Shown here: piece after piece, positions 14,736 through 22,549 of the stretch
Layout: every line of letters starts with the position of its first letter
How positions within the stretch are numbered: the stretch's first letter is position 1
DNA from: a virus
DNA: 44,639 nucleotides
Direction: 5' to 3' (one strand)
IMG/VR virus record: IMGVR_UViG_3300048832_000028
Span: 1 to 44,639 of that record
Notes under the pieces: model-generated
The model's database searches: none
Seen by the model: only the letters and a program-made list of their open reading frames with translations
Told to the model about the DNA's origin: nothing
Translations under genes and position numbers: made by a program

Positions 14736-15683
14736 TCAGACCCTGATGTAGTCGACCTGAACGTAGACGGTCATCGCCGCCGACGTCGTTATCTTGAGCG
14801 CGTCCCCCGCAGCCGAGACGATGAACGGCGCGGCCCCGTTGCCGATGACGACGCCGGGATAGGTCGTCGCCGCCGGCGCGAAGTTGCCCCGGAACACGGT
14901 CTTGCTCGTCCCCGCCGAGTACGCCCCGGTGCCGAAGTACACGGTCACGAGGCCCGCCGTGGTCCCGCCCGTGCCGATGGTCAGGCGACCGATGTAGAAC
15001 TTGGTCGAACCAGACAGGGCCACGAGGTCGGTCGATGTCTGGGTCGTGGTGTACTCGTTCGAGTAGTGCGACCACTGGATGCACTTCGCGACGTTGAGGG
15101 TCGGGTTCGTCTCGAGCGCGGTCATCGACGTGACGCCCTGGACCGACAGCACGCCCGCGTTCGGCGTGCCCGCGGTCCCGGCGATGGACGGGTTCCCGAC
15201 CAGCAGCTTCCCGGTCGAGTCGGTCTGCAGCGGGCCCACGTCCCCGTCCGTTATGGTCTGGGGAGTGGACTGATACAGACCGCCGACCAGGATGTGCTTG
15301 GACGACGAGTCGGTCCAGTCGGCGTCGTCGGCGTAGACGGCGTCGTCGAGCAACTGCACGCCGGTCAGGATCGAGGCCGCGCTGGCTTCGGTCATGTTGA
15401 GATTCGCGGCGGTCGCCTGGTCGACGGTCAGCGCGCCGCCACCGTCCGAGACCGGGAGCACGGTGCCGCTGGCCACGCCCTGCACGCTGACGACGCCGCC
15501 CGCGGCGCTGCCGGCCGTACCGGCGCCCTGGACCTCGAGGCCATTGGCGTCGGCCGTGATGTGGGTGGCGTCGCCGTCGGCTGAGTAGCAGAGCTTGGTG
15601 CGGGCGACGTGCCCGGCGGTGGAGCAGTCGTCGGTGGAGACGGTCTTGCCGGTCCCTTCGTCTATCAGGAGGCCGTCGGCCAT
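14736..15683 (-). CDS. Tail structural protein with internal repeat
   Basis: 315 aa. Residues about 45-65 (GTAGSAAGGVVSVQGVASGT) and 130-150 (AGTPNAGVLSVQGVTSMTA) repeat the pattern G-V-L/V-S-V-Q-G-V, while DGGGALTVDQATAANLNMTE is a segment common in phage virion proteins. The C-terminal 150 residues are beta-rich. GTG-rich composition matches its neighbours. Probably a tail or fibre-associated structural protein; not an enzyme. Confidence 0.66.
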   Translation of the reverse strand: MADGLLIDEGTGKTVSTDDCSTAGHVARTKLCYSADGDATHITADANGLEVQGAGTAGSAAGGVVSVQGVASGTVLPVSDGGGALTVDQATAANLNMTEASAASILTGVQLLDDAVYADDADWTDSSSKHILVGGLYQSTPQTITDGDVGPLQTDSTGKLLVGNPSIAGTAGTPNAGVLSVQGVTSMTALETNPTLNVAKCIQWSHYSNEYTTTQTSTDLVALSGSTKFYIGRLTIGTGGTTAGLVTVYFGTGAYSAGTSKTVFRGNFAPAATTYPGVVIGNGAAPFIVSAAGDALKITTSAAMTVYVQVDYIRV

Positions 15684-15693
15684 TGCTCACCTC

Positions 15694-16095
15694 TCAGATA
15701 CTGAAGATTCCGGAGCCGTTCCACTGCATCGTGAAGCCGCCGCCGTTGGGCGTGAACGGGTTGCCCGAGGCCCAGGTGTCGATCCAGCAGATGAGCGAGT
15801 CGGTGGCGACGTTCCCGGTATCGACGTACACGACGACGCACTCGGAGGGGTCGCCGGTGACGGCCGCCCAGGTCGCGTCGTTGGCGTCGAACACGCCGCC
15901 GGTCGTGGTCTTGCCGTCGAGCGCCGCCGAGGCGCCGACGCGCGCGGCCGCCGTGATGTCGGCCATGAACTCGTCGGCGGCGTTGTAGGTCTCGTCGTTG
16001 GTGTCGACGATCATCACCTTGATCACGTTCGTGAGCAGGTCGATGTCGCCGTCGAGGAACTTCTTGAGCGCCTTGGGGTAGACTGCGTTGGCCAT
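15694..16095 (-). CDS. Small virion structural protein
   Basis: 133 aa. The start MANAVYPKALKKFLDGDIDL followed by IKVMIVDTNDETYNAADEF matches a common small phage structural family (YPKgxxxFLdGxIDL). The rest is beta-rich with FTMQWNGSGIFSI at the end. It sits next to the endolysin gene with a 9-base gap. Probably tail-associated; role unknown. Confidence 0.72.
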   Translation of the reverse strand: MANAVYPKALKKFLDGDIDLLTNVIKVMIVDTNDETYNAADEFMADITAAARVGASAALDGKTTTGGVFDANDATWAAVTGDPSECVVVYVDTGNVATDSLICWIDTWASGNPFTPNGGGFTMQWNGSGIFSI

Positions 16096-16104
16096 CAGGG
16101 CCTC

Positions 16105-16890
16105 CTATCTCTCGATTTCGAACCACCAGCACTGCCAGGCTGGCCGGGTCTTGTACCAGACGCCGGCGACGCCGCCGCTGCTGGTCGTGTTGAACTCCGC
16201 GGTTGCGACGAGCGTCTTCTCGCGGTTCGCCCACTTCACGAACGTGATGGCGTGGTCCGGGTCGCTCTTGCCGTTGAAGTCGATGACGCCGGGACAGCCC
16301 GCCCGCGGGCTGCTGGTGAGGTGGATCCCGTTGCGGCCGGCCTTCGCGTCGGCCAGCATCACATCGGTCCCGGCCCATCGGGAGCCCTTCTTGAACGCCG
16401 TAGAGCCAGCCTTCACCCATGACCACGAGATGCCGATGACGCAGTACGCGACCGGACCCCAGCCCCACCAGTCGTTGTACTTAATACGGTTGGTGTTCCC
16501 ACCGCGCTCCATCGTCCCGATCTCGCCCTTGATGATGCGCAGGGCACGCCGTCGCATGAGCGTCTGCTTGCTCAGGATGCGGCTGCGCTTCTTCGCGGCG
16601 GCGAGCCGTGCCTTGCGACGGCGCACGTACTCGGGCGGCAGTTTGGTGCGGCCCTCGAGCAGACTGAGCAGGAGGTCGCCCGCGATCTGGTCGCGGGCGT
16701 CCGGGTCCAGATGCTCCTTCGGGTAGCCGATGCGGAACTTGGCGTCCTGCACCGCCGAGCAGGTGTGCACCTTCATCTCGCCGTCGACCTTGAGCAGCGG
16801 CTTGGGCTTGTAGTACGGGTTGTCGTTCAGCGCCCGCTGGAGCCGCTTCACCTGCGGGCCACGGTCGCCGTAGGAGAGGTACCGGGCCAC
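16105..16890 (-). CDS. CHAP-domain endolysin with N-terminal peptidoglycan-binding region
   Basis: 261 aa. Residues 5-80 (SYGDRGPQVKRLQRALND) match the PG_binding_1 helical motif. A basic linker follows at 88-122. The CHAP catalytic part begins near 123: C150 in AYCVIGISWSW, H213 in PDHAITFVKW and E232/N234 as third polar residue. CHAP enzymes are cysteine amidases or endopeptidases cutting peptide bonds of peptidoglycan. Upstream are a 55-aa protein and a membrane-anchored helical protein, a second lysis module on the opposite strand from the lysozyme gene. The order of PG-binding before CHAP is unusual but not rare. Confidence 0.83.
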   Translation of the reverse strand: MARYLSYGDRGPQVKRLQRALNDNPYYKPKPLLKVDGEMKVHTCSAVQDAKFRIGYPKEHLDPDARDQIAGDLLLSLLEGRTKLPPEYVRRRKARLAAAKKRSRILSKQTLMRRRALRIIKGEIGTMERGGNTNRIKYNDWWGWGPVAYCVIGISWSWVKAGSTAFKKGSRWAGTDVMLADAKAGRNGIHLTSSPRAGCPGVIDFNGKSDPDHAITFVKWANREKTLVATAEFNTTSSGGVAGVWYKTRPAWQCWWFEIER

Positions 16891-17057
16891 TACTCGCCCT
16901 CCCTGTCCAGCAGCCGTTCCCAGCCGATCACGACCTCGCGGAACGCGGCGCGACTCAGGACGATGGTGACCGCGCCGTCGTCGTCGGTCAGTGTCACGGA
17001 CTCGTCGTCGACGCGCACGAACGTCTCGCCGTCGCCGTAGATGGTCTTCGGTTCCAT
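16890..17057 (-). CDS. Small acidic hypothetical protein
   Basis: 55 aa, MEPKTIYGDGETFVRVDDES onward; ATG 17057 chosen for GAAGGAGA just upstream. Shares one base with the endolysin start. Acidic middle (DESVTLTDDDGAVTI) then an amphipathic helix (FREVVIGWERLLDREGE). No family recognised. Position in a lysis cassette suggests an accessory or regulatory role. Confidence 0.6.
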   Translation of the reverse strand: MEPKTIYGDGETFVRVDDESVTLTDDDGAVTIVLSRAAFREVVIGWERLLDREGE

Positions 17058-17068
17058 CGCGTTCTCCT

Positions 17069-17473
17069 TCACTTCAATATCCCGTACAGGATTCCGGCGA
17101 CGCCGAACGCGAACGCTAGCCACGTGCGCCAATCAGTCGCCACGTCCTCGAGCACGTGATGGCGCATGGCGTTCTCGACGGCGTCGTGCGTGACGACCTC
17201 GCGCTGCTCGCGGCAGGCCCGTATCTTCGCGTCCATGAGACATGGCATCTCCGTCACGCAGCCTTTGATCTGGTCGATGTCGCCGCGCACCGCCTCGCGC
17301 CAGGCCCGGTCGGCGGCGCGGGCCTCCTTGCGGCAGTCGTCCATGTCGTCGAGGCGCGTCTGGATGAGTGCCCGCCCCTCGCGGCGCGCGTCTTCCATCG
17401 CGTCGAGCCTGGCGTTCATCGCGCCGACTGCACCGGCGAGCTTCAGGATTTCTGATGATTCTTCTGGCGTCAT
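17069..17473 (-). CDS. Membrane-anchored helical protein, holin- or spanin-like
   Basis: 134 aa. Residues 1-110 are helical and charged with coiled-coil segments (ARLDAMEDARREGRALIQ) and three Cys residues. The C-terminal 20 residues (WRTWLAFAFGVAGILYGILK) form one membrane helix with almost nothing after it, as in haemolysin-XhlA-like proteins. It precedes a CHAP endolysin gene, supporting a lysis role. It overlaps the collar-domain gene by 4 bases. Could alternatively be a membrane-localised virion or inner-membrane protein. Confidence 0.65.
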   Translation of the reverse strand: MTPEESSEILKLAGAVGAMNARLDAMEDARREGRALIQTRLDDMDDCRKEARAADRAWREAVRGDIDQIKGCVTEMPCLMDAKIRACREQREVVTHDAVENAMRHHVLEDVATDWRTWLAFAFGVAGILYGILK

Positions 17474-18144
17474 GTCAGTCTCATTATGAAGGCCAGCGCA
17501 TAGTAGGCGGGCATTGAGGATGCGGTGCCAGAGGTGCCGGTGCCGCCCGTGGTGTGCGTGTGTGACGCCTCCGAGGAGCTAGTCGCCTGTGAGTGCGAAT
17601 AGGCGTTTATCGTGTGAGCATGGGAGGTCGAGCTAGCCTGCCCGGTAGTGCCAGAGAAGGAGTGCGTGTGAGCAACGGCGGCACGAGTGATTGTTGGCGT
17701 CTGGGTGCCGGGGTTGAACGCATTCCCAGCTTCTCCGTCATCATTGGTCACTGACCCATACGTATGGGTGTGCGAGAGTGTCTGTGTCTGCGTGTCGACG
17801 CTGGCGTGGTCTGCTGGCGTGACGGTATGCGAGTGCGAGGTACCAGACCCGCTGGTGCCGCTGACGGAGAGCGAGTGGGAGTGGGCGGCGTTGGAGCCGC
17901 CAGTACCACCTACGGCGTAACTGTTACCGGCCCCGAGGATGAACTTGTCTCTGAGGTCGGGGGTGCCGAACGTCCCGTCACAGAGCTTCCACCCAGAGGG
18001 AAGAAGCGTGGCCGAACCGGAGTACATGATGATGCCCCCGATGGGGACGCGGCCGAACTCCTCGTCCGTCTTCTTGCCGACGAAGCCGTGGAGGATGCAG
18101 ATTTCGCCGGCCAGTGCTCTGCCGCAGTGAGGGCAGTTCTCCAT
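17470..18144 (-). CDS. Tail-collar fibre protein with HxH metal-binding region
   Basis: 224 aa. N-terminus has CPHCG and ICILHGF, a small zinc-like knuckle. Residues about 35-75 (YSGSATLLPSGWKLCDG, GTPDLRDKFILGAG) are the phage tail-collar domain found in short fibres. Residues 80-205 carry repeated SHSH, SHTHT, AHTHS and HAHT motifs (at least seven HxH), as in the iron-binding needle of T4 gp12/gp37. It should be a trimeric adsorption fibre. Overlaps both neighbours. Confidence 0.82.
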   Translation of the reverse strand: MENCPHCGRALAGEICILHGFVGKKTDEEFGRVPIGGIIMYSGSATLLPSGWKLCDGTFGTPDLRDKFILGAGNSYAVGGTGGSNAAHSHSLSVSGTSGSGTSHSHTVTPADHASVDTQTQTLSHTHTYGSVTNDDGEAGNAFNPGTQTPTITRAAVAHTHSFSGTTGQASSTSHAHTINAYSHSQATSSSEASHTHTTGGTGTSGTASSMPAYYALAFIMRLT

Positions 18145-18848
18145 TAGAGGGACAGGTGGGTGGACGATCCGACTGTGAGAGCGGTCGTGGCGGCGCCGTC
18201 CGTGCTGGTGTAGCCGAGGTAGCAGTAGGGGTAGCCGTCAGCCATCTGGCGGTAGATGGTGCCGAGGCCGGTCGTCGCCGCTCCGGTGACCTGTGTCACT
18301 GCCGCATCACGGGCGAGATTGGTGAGCGTCGTGTCGGTCCACGCGACCTCGTTCGCGGCGGAGGTGCCCTGCCCGAACTGGAGGTAGGGAGCCGTGGTTG
18401 CCTGCGCGGTGATCGTGTCGATGCCGGAACCGGCGACCACGCTGAAGGTCACCCCAGGGACGCCGTAGACGGGGTCGTTGAGCAGAGCCGTCAGGTTGAC
18501 GGCGGCGATGCCGTTGTTCGCCCCCATCCAGTACTTGCGGGTCGCCGCGGTGGCATCACCTTCGGTCGCTTCGGCGGTGAAGGTGAGGCCGTTGAGGACG
18601 AAGGTGTCGCCGTCATCGACGGCGGTGGCGTCCGTGAGGACGAGGGTACCGGAGGTGGCGTTGACGCGCGACTTGTAGAAGAGCATCGTGGATGCCTTGT
18701 CGGCCTTGACGCGCCAGTCCACGGCGCTGGTCGCTGGACTGTGCATGTCACAGTCGCAGCGGAGGTAGAGGATGCCGCTGATGGCGAGAGTCCCGGTGAA
18801 GAGGACTTTCTCGTCATCTACGGTCGGTGTACTGATGCGAAGCGCCAT
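18144..18848 (-). CDS. Virion structural protein, beta-rich
   Basis: 234 aa. Beta-rich sequence with Thr/Ala/Gly content typical of tail or head proteins (FTGTLAISGILYLRCDC, TLVLTDATAVDDGDTFVLNG). The central part (FSVVAGSGIDTITAQAT) resembles domains seen in phage fibre proteins. Shares one base with the collar gene's start. Probably a fibre or decoration partner of the collar protein. No enzymatic motif. Confidence 0.62.
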   Translation of the reverse strand: MALRISTPTVDDEKVLFTGTLAISGILYLRCDCDMHSPATSAVDWRVKADKASTMLFYKSRVNATSGTLVLTDATAVDDGDTFVLNGLTFTAEATEGDATAATRKYWMGANNGIAAVNLTALLNDPVYGVPGVTFSVVAGSGIDTITAQATTAPYLQFGQGTSAANEVAWTDTTLTNLARDAAVTQVTGAATTGLGTIYRQMADGYPYCYLGYTSTDGAATTALTVGSSTHLSL

Positions 18849-18896
18849 GGATGACCTCCAGGTTTCGTGTGGTTTGGTTCAACCGTTCACCGTGTC

Positions 18897-19475
18897 TCAT
18901 CGTGCGTCGATCCCGTCGTCCAGATGCTCGATGTCCATGAGCATCACGTCCTTGTGCGGGAGGAAGTCGTGGTGGCCGACGACCTCGTACAGCGTGCAGC
19001 GCGGGCCGAGGGAGTCTGCCTTGTCGAGTGCCGCTGCCCAGTCCTCTACGGCGGCGAAGGTGCAGGAGTTCTCGTAGGTATAGAGCCCCGGCCTGCGGTA
19101 GCAGGATCGCCAGGGCACCCCGTGGCGGAGGAAGCCGCCGTCGTATTCAGCCTCCATCGCCGAGAGGATGTCACCACTCGGGATGACGTCCGTATCAAGG
19201 GAGAGGATGTGCGTGTAGTCTCCGGCGTTCTCGACGATGGTCCGCCACGCCACGTTGTACATCGGGCCGTAGATGGCGTTCCGGCCCTTTCTCCCGCTTT
19301 CCGGCACGCTGTCGTAGAAGACGGCCTGTATGCCCATCGCCTGTACCTTGCGGGCGTACAGCGAGTCGGCGATGAAGAAGGAAAGCAGGCGGTCATACGA
19401 AGCGGTGGCCTCCGCCCAGCGGGAGAAGGAGTAATCCTTGAACTCCGCATGGGGGGAGGCCACCAGGCTTTTCAT
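18897..19475 (-). CDS. Glycosyltransferase-like protein (GT-A-type DxD)
   Basis: 192 aa. Pattern: N-terminal strand and helix, then RNAIYGPMYNVAWRTIVENA, HILSLDTDVIPSGDIL (DTD at about residues 94-96), GFLRHGVPWRSCYRRPG, and HHDFLPHKDVMLMDIEH near the end. A DxD after a hydrophobic strand is characteristic of nucleotide-sugar-dependent GT-A enzymes. It would need Mn or Mg and a sugar nucleotide. Lies between a capsid-side gene and fibre genes, overlapping the CxxCxxCC gene by 4 bases. It may modify virion proteins or host surface. Short for a complete GT-A, so a truncated or minimal enzyme. Confidence 0.6.
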   Translation of the reverse strand: MKSLVASPHAEFKDYSFSRWAEATASYDRLLSFFIADSLYARKVQAMGIQAVFYDSVPESGRKGRNAIYGPMYNVAWRTIVENAGDYTHILSLDTDVIPSGDILSAMEAEYDGGFLRHGVPWRSCYRRPGLYTYENSCTFAAVEDWAAALDKADSLGPRCTLYEVVGHHDFLPHKDVMLMDIEHLDDGIDAR

Positions 19476-19906
19476 CCCGTCGTCTCCTCGTTGGAATCAG
19501 AAGACTCTTCGATCTTGCTGATGCTCCAGTCGATCTGCTGGATGGCTCCCTCGATGGCGTGCGCGTCAGCCTTCGCCTGGTCTGCTTCAGCAAGACGGGT
19601 GCGCATCTGGGCGACCAGGTCTTCGCGGCGTTCCATCAACTGTTCGATGGTCAGGGGCATGCCCTTTCTCGCTTTCTCGCAGAGGAACTTGCGGCAGATT
19701 CCCGGGCGCTCACCATAGATGAGGCACGTCGCCTGACCGTCGTCCATGCGCAGATGTTCACAGGGGTTCGACCCCTTGACGTAGATACCCTCCGGGGCGT
19801 CGAGAGCCTCGAAGCCGTGATAGGTGAACAGGCGGGCGATGTCGTCGTCATCGGCGACCAACATCCCGAAGTCATGACAACACCGCCCGCACCGTTCGCA
19901 GGCCAT
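19472..19906 (-). CDS. CxxCxxCC (YkgJ-like) metal-binding protein
   Basis: 144 aa. Starts MACERCGRCCHDFGMLVADD, then CEHLR, TCLIYGERPGICRKFLCEKA. The CxxCGxCC plus RPxxCRxF pattern is the YkgJ family, proposed to bind zinc or iron. C-terminal 60 residues are helical (EQLMERREDLVAQMRTRL). It shares one base with the upstream stop and overlaps the glycosyltransferase-like gene, so the two are translationally coupled. Role in a phage is not known; it may modify or coordinate metal on a partner. Confidence 0.75.
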   Translation of the reverse strand: MACERCGRCCHDFGMLVADDDDIARLFTYHGFEALDAPEGIYVKGSNPCEHLRMDDGQATCLIYGERPGICRKFLCEKARKGMPLTIEQLMERREDLVAQMRTRLAEADQAKADAHAIEGAIQQIDWSISKIEESSDSNEETTG

Positions 19907-20508
19907 CAGGCAGTCGGCGCCGTGTCGGTGCAGAGAATCCAGCGGTCCGCACCGTTGACCCTGATCTTGATGCCGAACTTACCGACTTGGGTCGCCGTCT
20001 TGAAGCTGGTGAACAGCGCCGTCGCCGACTGGCTGGCCGCTGCGTCGGTGATGTTGAGCAGGTTCCCGACGAGGCCAGCCCCCGTGTTGCCGACGCGGAT
20101 GAAGGCGTCGTTGTTCCCGGCCGTCCAGCCTGTTGAGATGTTGCTGTCAAGCTGGAGCGCGGCCAGCGTGCCGCCGGGGGTCGGGGTGGTACCCGCGACC
20201 TCGAGCGTCGCACGGATGGCGTTCAGGGCGCCGGAGACGGTCTTGCCGGCTGCCACCCTGCCGGTGGCGTGGATGGCGTTGATCGTGGCCCCAGTGGCCG
20301 ACGATGCGGTGTTGGCGATGCCGCGCACGCGGATGGTCTCGCCACCCCCGGTGGAGTTGAAGTAGAGGTCCTCGTAGTGGGCACGCACGTCGCCACTGGT
20401 CGAGGTGCTCTTGAAGTAGGTGCGCTGGAAGTTGTGCGCACCGTTGGCACTCGGCATCCGCGATGCGTTGCCGATGTTGGGGCCGATGTCTGGACCGTAC
20501 TTGCCCAT
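19906..20508 (-). CDS. Head decoration or fibre-like structural protein
   Basis: 200 aa, first gene after the capsid gene. It begins MGKYGPDIGPNIGNASRMPS, followed by repetitive beta segments rich in Ala, Thr and Gly (GATINAIHATGRVAAGKT, LNAIRATLEVAGTTPTPGG). Such post-capsid proteins often decorate the capsid, but a virion fibre is equally possible. A hairpin separates it from the capsid gene, suggesting that its level is lower. Strong site AAAGGAG before ATG 20508. Confidence 0.62.
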   Translation of the reverse strand: MGKYGPDIGPNIGNASRMPSANGAHNFQRTYFKSTSTSGDVRAHYEDLYFNSTGGGETIRVRGIANTASSATGATINAIHATGRVAAGKTVSGALNAIRATLEVAGTTPTPGGTLAALQLDSNISTGWTAGNNDAFIRVGNTGAGLVGNLLNITDAAASQSATALFTSFKTATQVGKFGIKIRVNGADRWILCTDTAPTA

Positions 20509-20527
20509 ATCAGGCTCCTTTCGAGGC

Positions 20528-20556
20528 GGGGAGCGCCCCGTTCAGGGACGCTCCCC
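20528..20556 (-). promoter_or_regulatory. Hairpin between capsid and downstream gene
   Basis: GGGGAGCG (20528-20535) pairs with CGCTCCCC (20549-20556) around a 13-base loop, 22 bases past the capsid stop on the minus strand. There is no T-run, so it more likely slows transcription, stabilises the capsid mRNA 3' end or guides processing. Confidence 0.6.
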
Positions 20557-20577
20557 GGTCTGTCCGTGGGTTTCAGA

Positions 20578-21816
20578 TCACCAGCTGATGTAGCCGAGGG
20601 CGCCGTGGCTCTTGGTGCCGTCGACGACCTTGACGCCGTACTCGCCGAGGTACCGCTGCTTCCACGCATCGGTGCCATCGGGGTTCGAGGTGTCGATCCC
20701 CCACTCCATCTTGACGAAGGGGCGGAACTCGGCCAGCGCGACCTTCTTGGTGTCGATGATGAACAGGTCGCTCTTGGAGCAGTTGAGGCAGGGGACCAGT
20801 TCGGTCGTGACGCCGAGGTCGGTCTCCAGCGTCTTGAGCGCGCGGCCCCACTTGGTCTCGTCCTGGGTGATGCGCACCTTGTCGGCCCCGAAGGCGTTGA
20901 TCGTGCGGATGTTCTGCGGGTGGGCGACGGTGATGAACGTGTCGCTCATGTCGACGCCGTTGGTGAGCAGGTTCAGGAACAGGGTGTTGATCGCCTCTTC
21001 CGTGACCGCCTTGCTCGTGTAGTCGACGTTGCCGCCGCTGGCGCAGATGAAGTTCTGGAAGCCCTTGGTCGTGCGGACGTAAGCGTCCGAACCGGCGTGG
21101 GCGTTGGACTCCGTGCCGGCACCACCGTAGTTGAGGGCGCCGTACAGGAACATGCTCTCCATGTCGTTCTTGAGCTCGACGAGACGGTCCTCGAACTGAC
21201 GCTGGAGAGTGTCGCCTGCGACCAGACGCTTGCTCGCAAGCTGTGATCCGGTGACGGTCAGGTAGAAGTCGAGGATGTTGGTGTAGTTCTCGGTGATCGA
21301 GACGTCACGGTACTTGTTCTCGTTCGGAGTCGAACCCTCTTCCTTGGGGCTCCACAGCACCTCGAAGGTGTCGCCGAGGGCGTGAGCGGTCGAGCCGGTG
21401 CCGCTGTTCTGGCGGGCGTAGTCGCGGGTGACCGTCACGTCCAGCGTCGAGATGCCCGTCACCTGCATGAGCTCATCGGCCCCGTAGGTACCGATGGGGG
21501 TCGCGCGGGTGGCATTGCGCAGGATCGCTCCCTCCTGCAAGCCAGCGACCGACGTGAGGACGACGTGACAGTTGGATGCCGCGCCCGACCCGTCGATGGT
21601 GGTGTCGGAGTGCGAACTCTCGGTGTAGATGCGGGAGTTGGTGTTCGCCGTCTCCCACTCGAACTTGACGTTGTCGACCGGCATCTTGGGGATGCGGTCG
21701 AGAAGCTGCGACTTCGCGCAGAGCATCGGCCACAGGACGGAGTCGACGGTGCGACCCATCGTGTTGGCAGTCTTGTCATAACTGGCGACATCGGCGCCAG
21801 GAGCAGGCCACGCCAT
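20578..21816 (-). CDS. Major capsid protein (SU10/DUF5309-like, HK97 fold)
   Basis: 412 aa. N-terminus MAWPAPGADVASYDKTANT then DRIPKMPVDNVKFEWETANT fits the SU10/DUF5309 capsid pattern: a start region that ends at a 'W/Y-x-T' strand, an E-loop-like region, and a conserved C-terminal domain (FFV-like FVKMEWGIDTSNPDGTDAW, GEYGVKVVDGTKSHGALGY). It lies directly after scaffold and is preceded by a strong GAAAGGAGG site. It forms the icosahedral shell. Confidence 0.82.
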   Translation of the reverse strand: MAWPAPGADVASYDKTANTMGRTVDSVLWPMLCAKSQLLDRIPKMPVDNVKFEWETANTNSRIYTESSHSDTTIDGSGAASNCHVVLTSVAGLQEGAILRNATRATPIGTYGADELMQVTGISTLDVTVTRDYARQNSGTGSTAHALGDTFEVLWSPKEEGSTPNENKYRDVSITENYTNILDFYLTVTGSQLASKRLVAGDTLQRQFEDRLVELKNDMESMFLYGALNYGGAGTESNAHAGSDAYVRTTKGFQNFICASGGNVDYTSKAVTEEAINTLFLNLLTNGVDMSDTFITVAHPQNIRTINAFGADKVRITQDETKWGRALKTLETDLGVTTELVPCLNCSKSDLFIIDTKKVALAEFRPFVKMEWGIDTSNPDGTDAWKQRYLGEYGVKVVDGTKSHGALGYISW

Positions 21817-21830
21817 GTTGGCCTCCTTTC

Positions 21831-21852
21831 AGGGTCACTTCACCGCGACCCT
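21831..21852 (-). promoter_or_regulatory. Hairpin in the capsid mRNA leader
   Basis: AGGGTC (21831-21836) and GACCCT (21847-21852) pair around a 10-base loop, 14 bases before the capsid ATG and next to its GAAAGGAGG site. A second perfect stem, TTCGCC/GGCGAA, is at 21908-21922. The 175-base gap between scaffold and capsid genes is the longest inside the late operon. Likely stabilises or controls capsid translation. Confidence 0.55.
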
Positions 21853-21907
21853 AAAATCGCTTTCAGATTCCTTTCGTTAGACATCAGGGCCGAAAGCACG
21901 GAGGCTA

Positions 21908-21922
21908 TTCGCCTGTGGCGAA
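21908..21922 (-). promoter_or_regulatory. Small hairpin upstream of the capsid gene
   Basis: TTCGCC (21908-21913), loop TGT, then GGCGAA (21917-21922), a perfect 6-bp stem in the scaffold-capsid gap. No T-run. An extra candidate processing or stability element; function is not established. Confidence 0.4.
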
Positions 21923-21991
21923 GGCCGGCAACGCACGCTGCGATTGCTCCCTATCGCCTGTCCTACTACCCACTAAGGATAGCACTTGTGT

Positions 21992-22513
21992 CTAGATACG
22001 ACCCTGCAACATGGGATCGTCACCGATGAGGGCTGCGAACCCGGCCTTGGTGTCGCCGGAGGCGATACGCTCTGCCAGACGCTTCTCCTCGTCCTCTGAC
22101 GGCTTGGCCGCATGGCCCGGGTTGGCGACTCCCCACGAACGCTCGAGTTGCTCCTTGGCGGCAGCCTCGGTCTCCTTCATCTTCTCAGCACGCGCCTTGA
22201 CCAGTTCGATGGCGTGATCGAGGGCTTCCGGGTCCTTGACGTCACCGGAGATCGCCTTGAACAGGTCCTTCTCCAGCGGATCGGCGCTCTCGAGGAACTT
22301 CTCCTTGGCCTGGGCCAGTCGTTCCTGACGGAACTTCTTTTCGAGGTTGTCGACGCGCGAGGAGAGCTTCTTGTCGAGCTTGTCCTCCTTGACGGCCTCT
22401 TCCTCTGCGGCCTCTTCCTCTTCAACGAACTCCTCGTCCGGGTCGGTGACACCAAGACGCTGCCAGATGGTGTCGGTGTCGACGGTCTCGTCCCGCGTTT
22501 CTTCGTCTGCCAT
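21992..22513 (-). CDS. Scaffold-like protein
   Basis: 173 aa. Very acidic, helical N-terminal half (DEEFVEEEEAAEEEAVKED), coiled-coil middle (KLSSRVDNLEKKFRQERLAQ), charged C-terminus. Order before the capsid gene and lack of globular motifs fit a capsid assembly scaffold, which binds inside the procapsid and leaves or is degraded. ATG 22513 has a GGAGC-like site. A protease domain is not visible. Confidence 0.75.
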   Translation of the reverse strand: MADEETRDETVDTDTIWQRLGVTDPDEEFVEEEEAAEEEAVKEDKLDKKLSSRVDNLEKKFRQERLAQAKEKFLESADPLEKDLFKAISGDVKDPEALDHAIELVKARAEKMKETEAAAKEQLERSWGVANPGHAAKPSEDEEKRLAERIASGDTKAGFAALIGDDPMLQGRI

Positions 22514-22549
22514 CGTATGCTCCTATGCGTGCGCCAACGGGCGCGGTTC

